NCBI GenBank assembly: GCA_003551485.1
Contig: PUMS01000286.1
Location: forward strand, 1-6,613
DNA: 6,613 bases
Direction: 5' to 3'
DNA from: Phycisphaeraceae bacterium
GTDB lineage: Bacteria > Planctomycetota > Phycisphaerae > Phycisphaerales > Phycisphaeraceae
Positions 6,563 to 6,613 of the stretch are shown piece by piece (positions within the stretch are counted from its first letter, which is position 1; every line of letters begins with the position of its first letter). The notes beneath the pieces are model-generated. The model saw only the letters and a program-made list of their open reading frames with translations. It was not told the DNA's origin and did not search any database. Both the position numbers and the translations under genes were made by a program.

Positions 6563-6597
6563 GCCGCAACGCAGTGCCGCCCGCCGTTGCGGCCTTT
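6563..6597 (+). terminator. Probable terminator after the HD-GYP gene
   Basis: GCCGCAACG (6563-6571) and CGTTGCGGC (6585-6593) form a perfect 9-bp stem with a 13-nt loop, followed by CTTT and a C run. It lies about 85 bp after the HD-GYP stop. The stem is strong, but the T run is short and the loop large, so termination efficiency is uncertain. Confidence 0.5.
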
Positions 6598-6613
6598 CCC
6601 CCCTCCCCCCGCC

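Overview
This GC-rich window carries five protein genes in two divergent groups. On the minus strand, running from the middle toward base 1, is an exopolysaccharide (EPS) export and assembly set: a small sugar transferase (2895-3554), an outer-membrane-type polysaccharide export lipoprotein (1804-2535) and a GumC/Wzz-type chain-length protein (36-1673). On the plus strand, running toward the right end, is a signalling pair: a stand-alone response-regulator receiver domain (4383-4781) and a GAF plus HD-GYP protein (4778-6478) whose GTG start overlaps the receiver's TGA stop. There are no tRNA or rRNA genes, IS elements, CRISPR arrays or phage genes that I can see.

Organism: the high GC, the strong G/C bias at third codon positions, usable Shine-Dalgarno sites and sigma70-like promoters, and the gene types together suggest a Gram-negative bacterium. 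The proteins remind me of Planctomycetota (Phycisphaerae-like) homologues. That is an impression from family style; no marker gene here proves it. The chain-length protein has the extra C-terminal membrane segment typical of the subfamily linked to exosortase/PEP-CTERM EPS loci, although no exosortase lies in this window.

Layout: bases 1-35 lie just after the chain-length gene's stop. The export and chain-length genes are 130 bp apart, each with a good ribosome-binding site, and probably share a transcript. A 359-bp gap (2536-2894) separates the export gene from the sugar transferase. It holds a clear promoter with a perfect -10 box, so the export and chain-length genes can be expressed on their own. 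The 828-bp divergent gap (3555-4382) holds a TTGACA-type promoter facing the sugar transferase. A long hairpin sits at the predicted 5' end of that transcript, and a separate patch of nested inverted repeats lies near 4023-4106. After the HD-GYP gene there is a hairpin resembling a terminator.

How the genes may work together: the sugar transferase would load the first sugar phosphate onto a lipid carrier, the chain-length protein would control polymer length and bridge the periplasm, and the export lipoprotein would pass the polymer through the outer membrane. HD-GYP domains degrade cyclic di-GMP, a common activator of EPS production, so the divergent pair could be a local off-switch. That link is inferred from position only. 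I found no clearly new biological system. The points most worth following are the hairpin leader of the sugar transferase, the receiver/HD-GYP pair with its unrecognised N-terminal region, and the internal promoter of the export operon.
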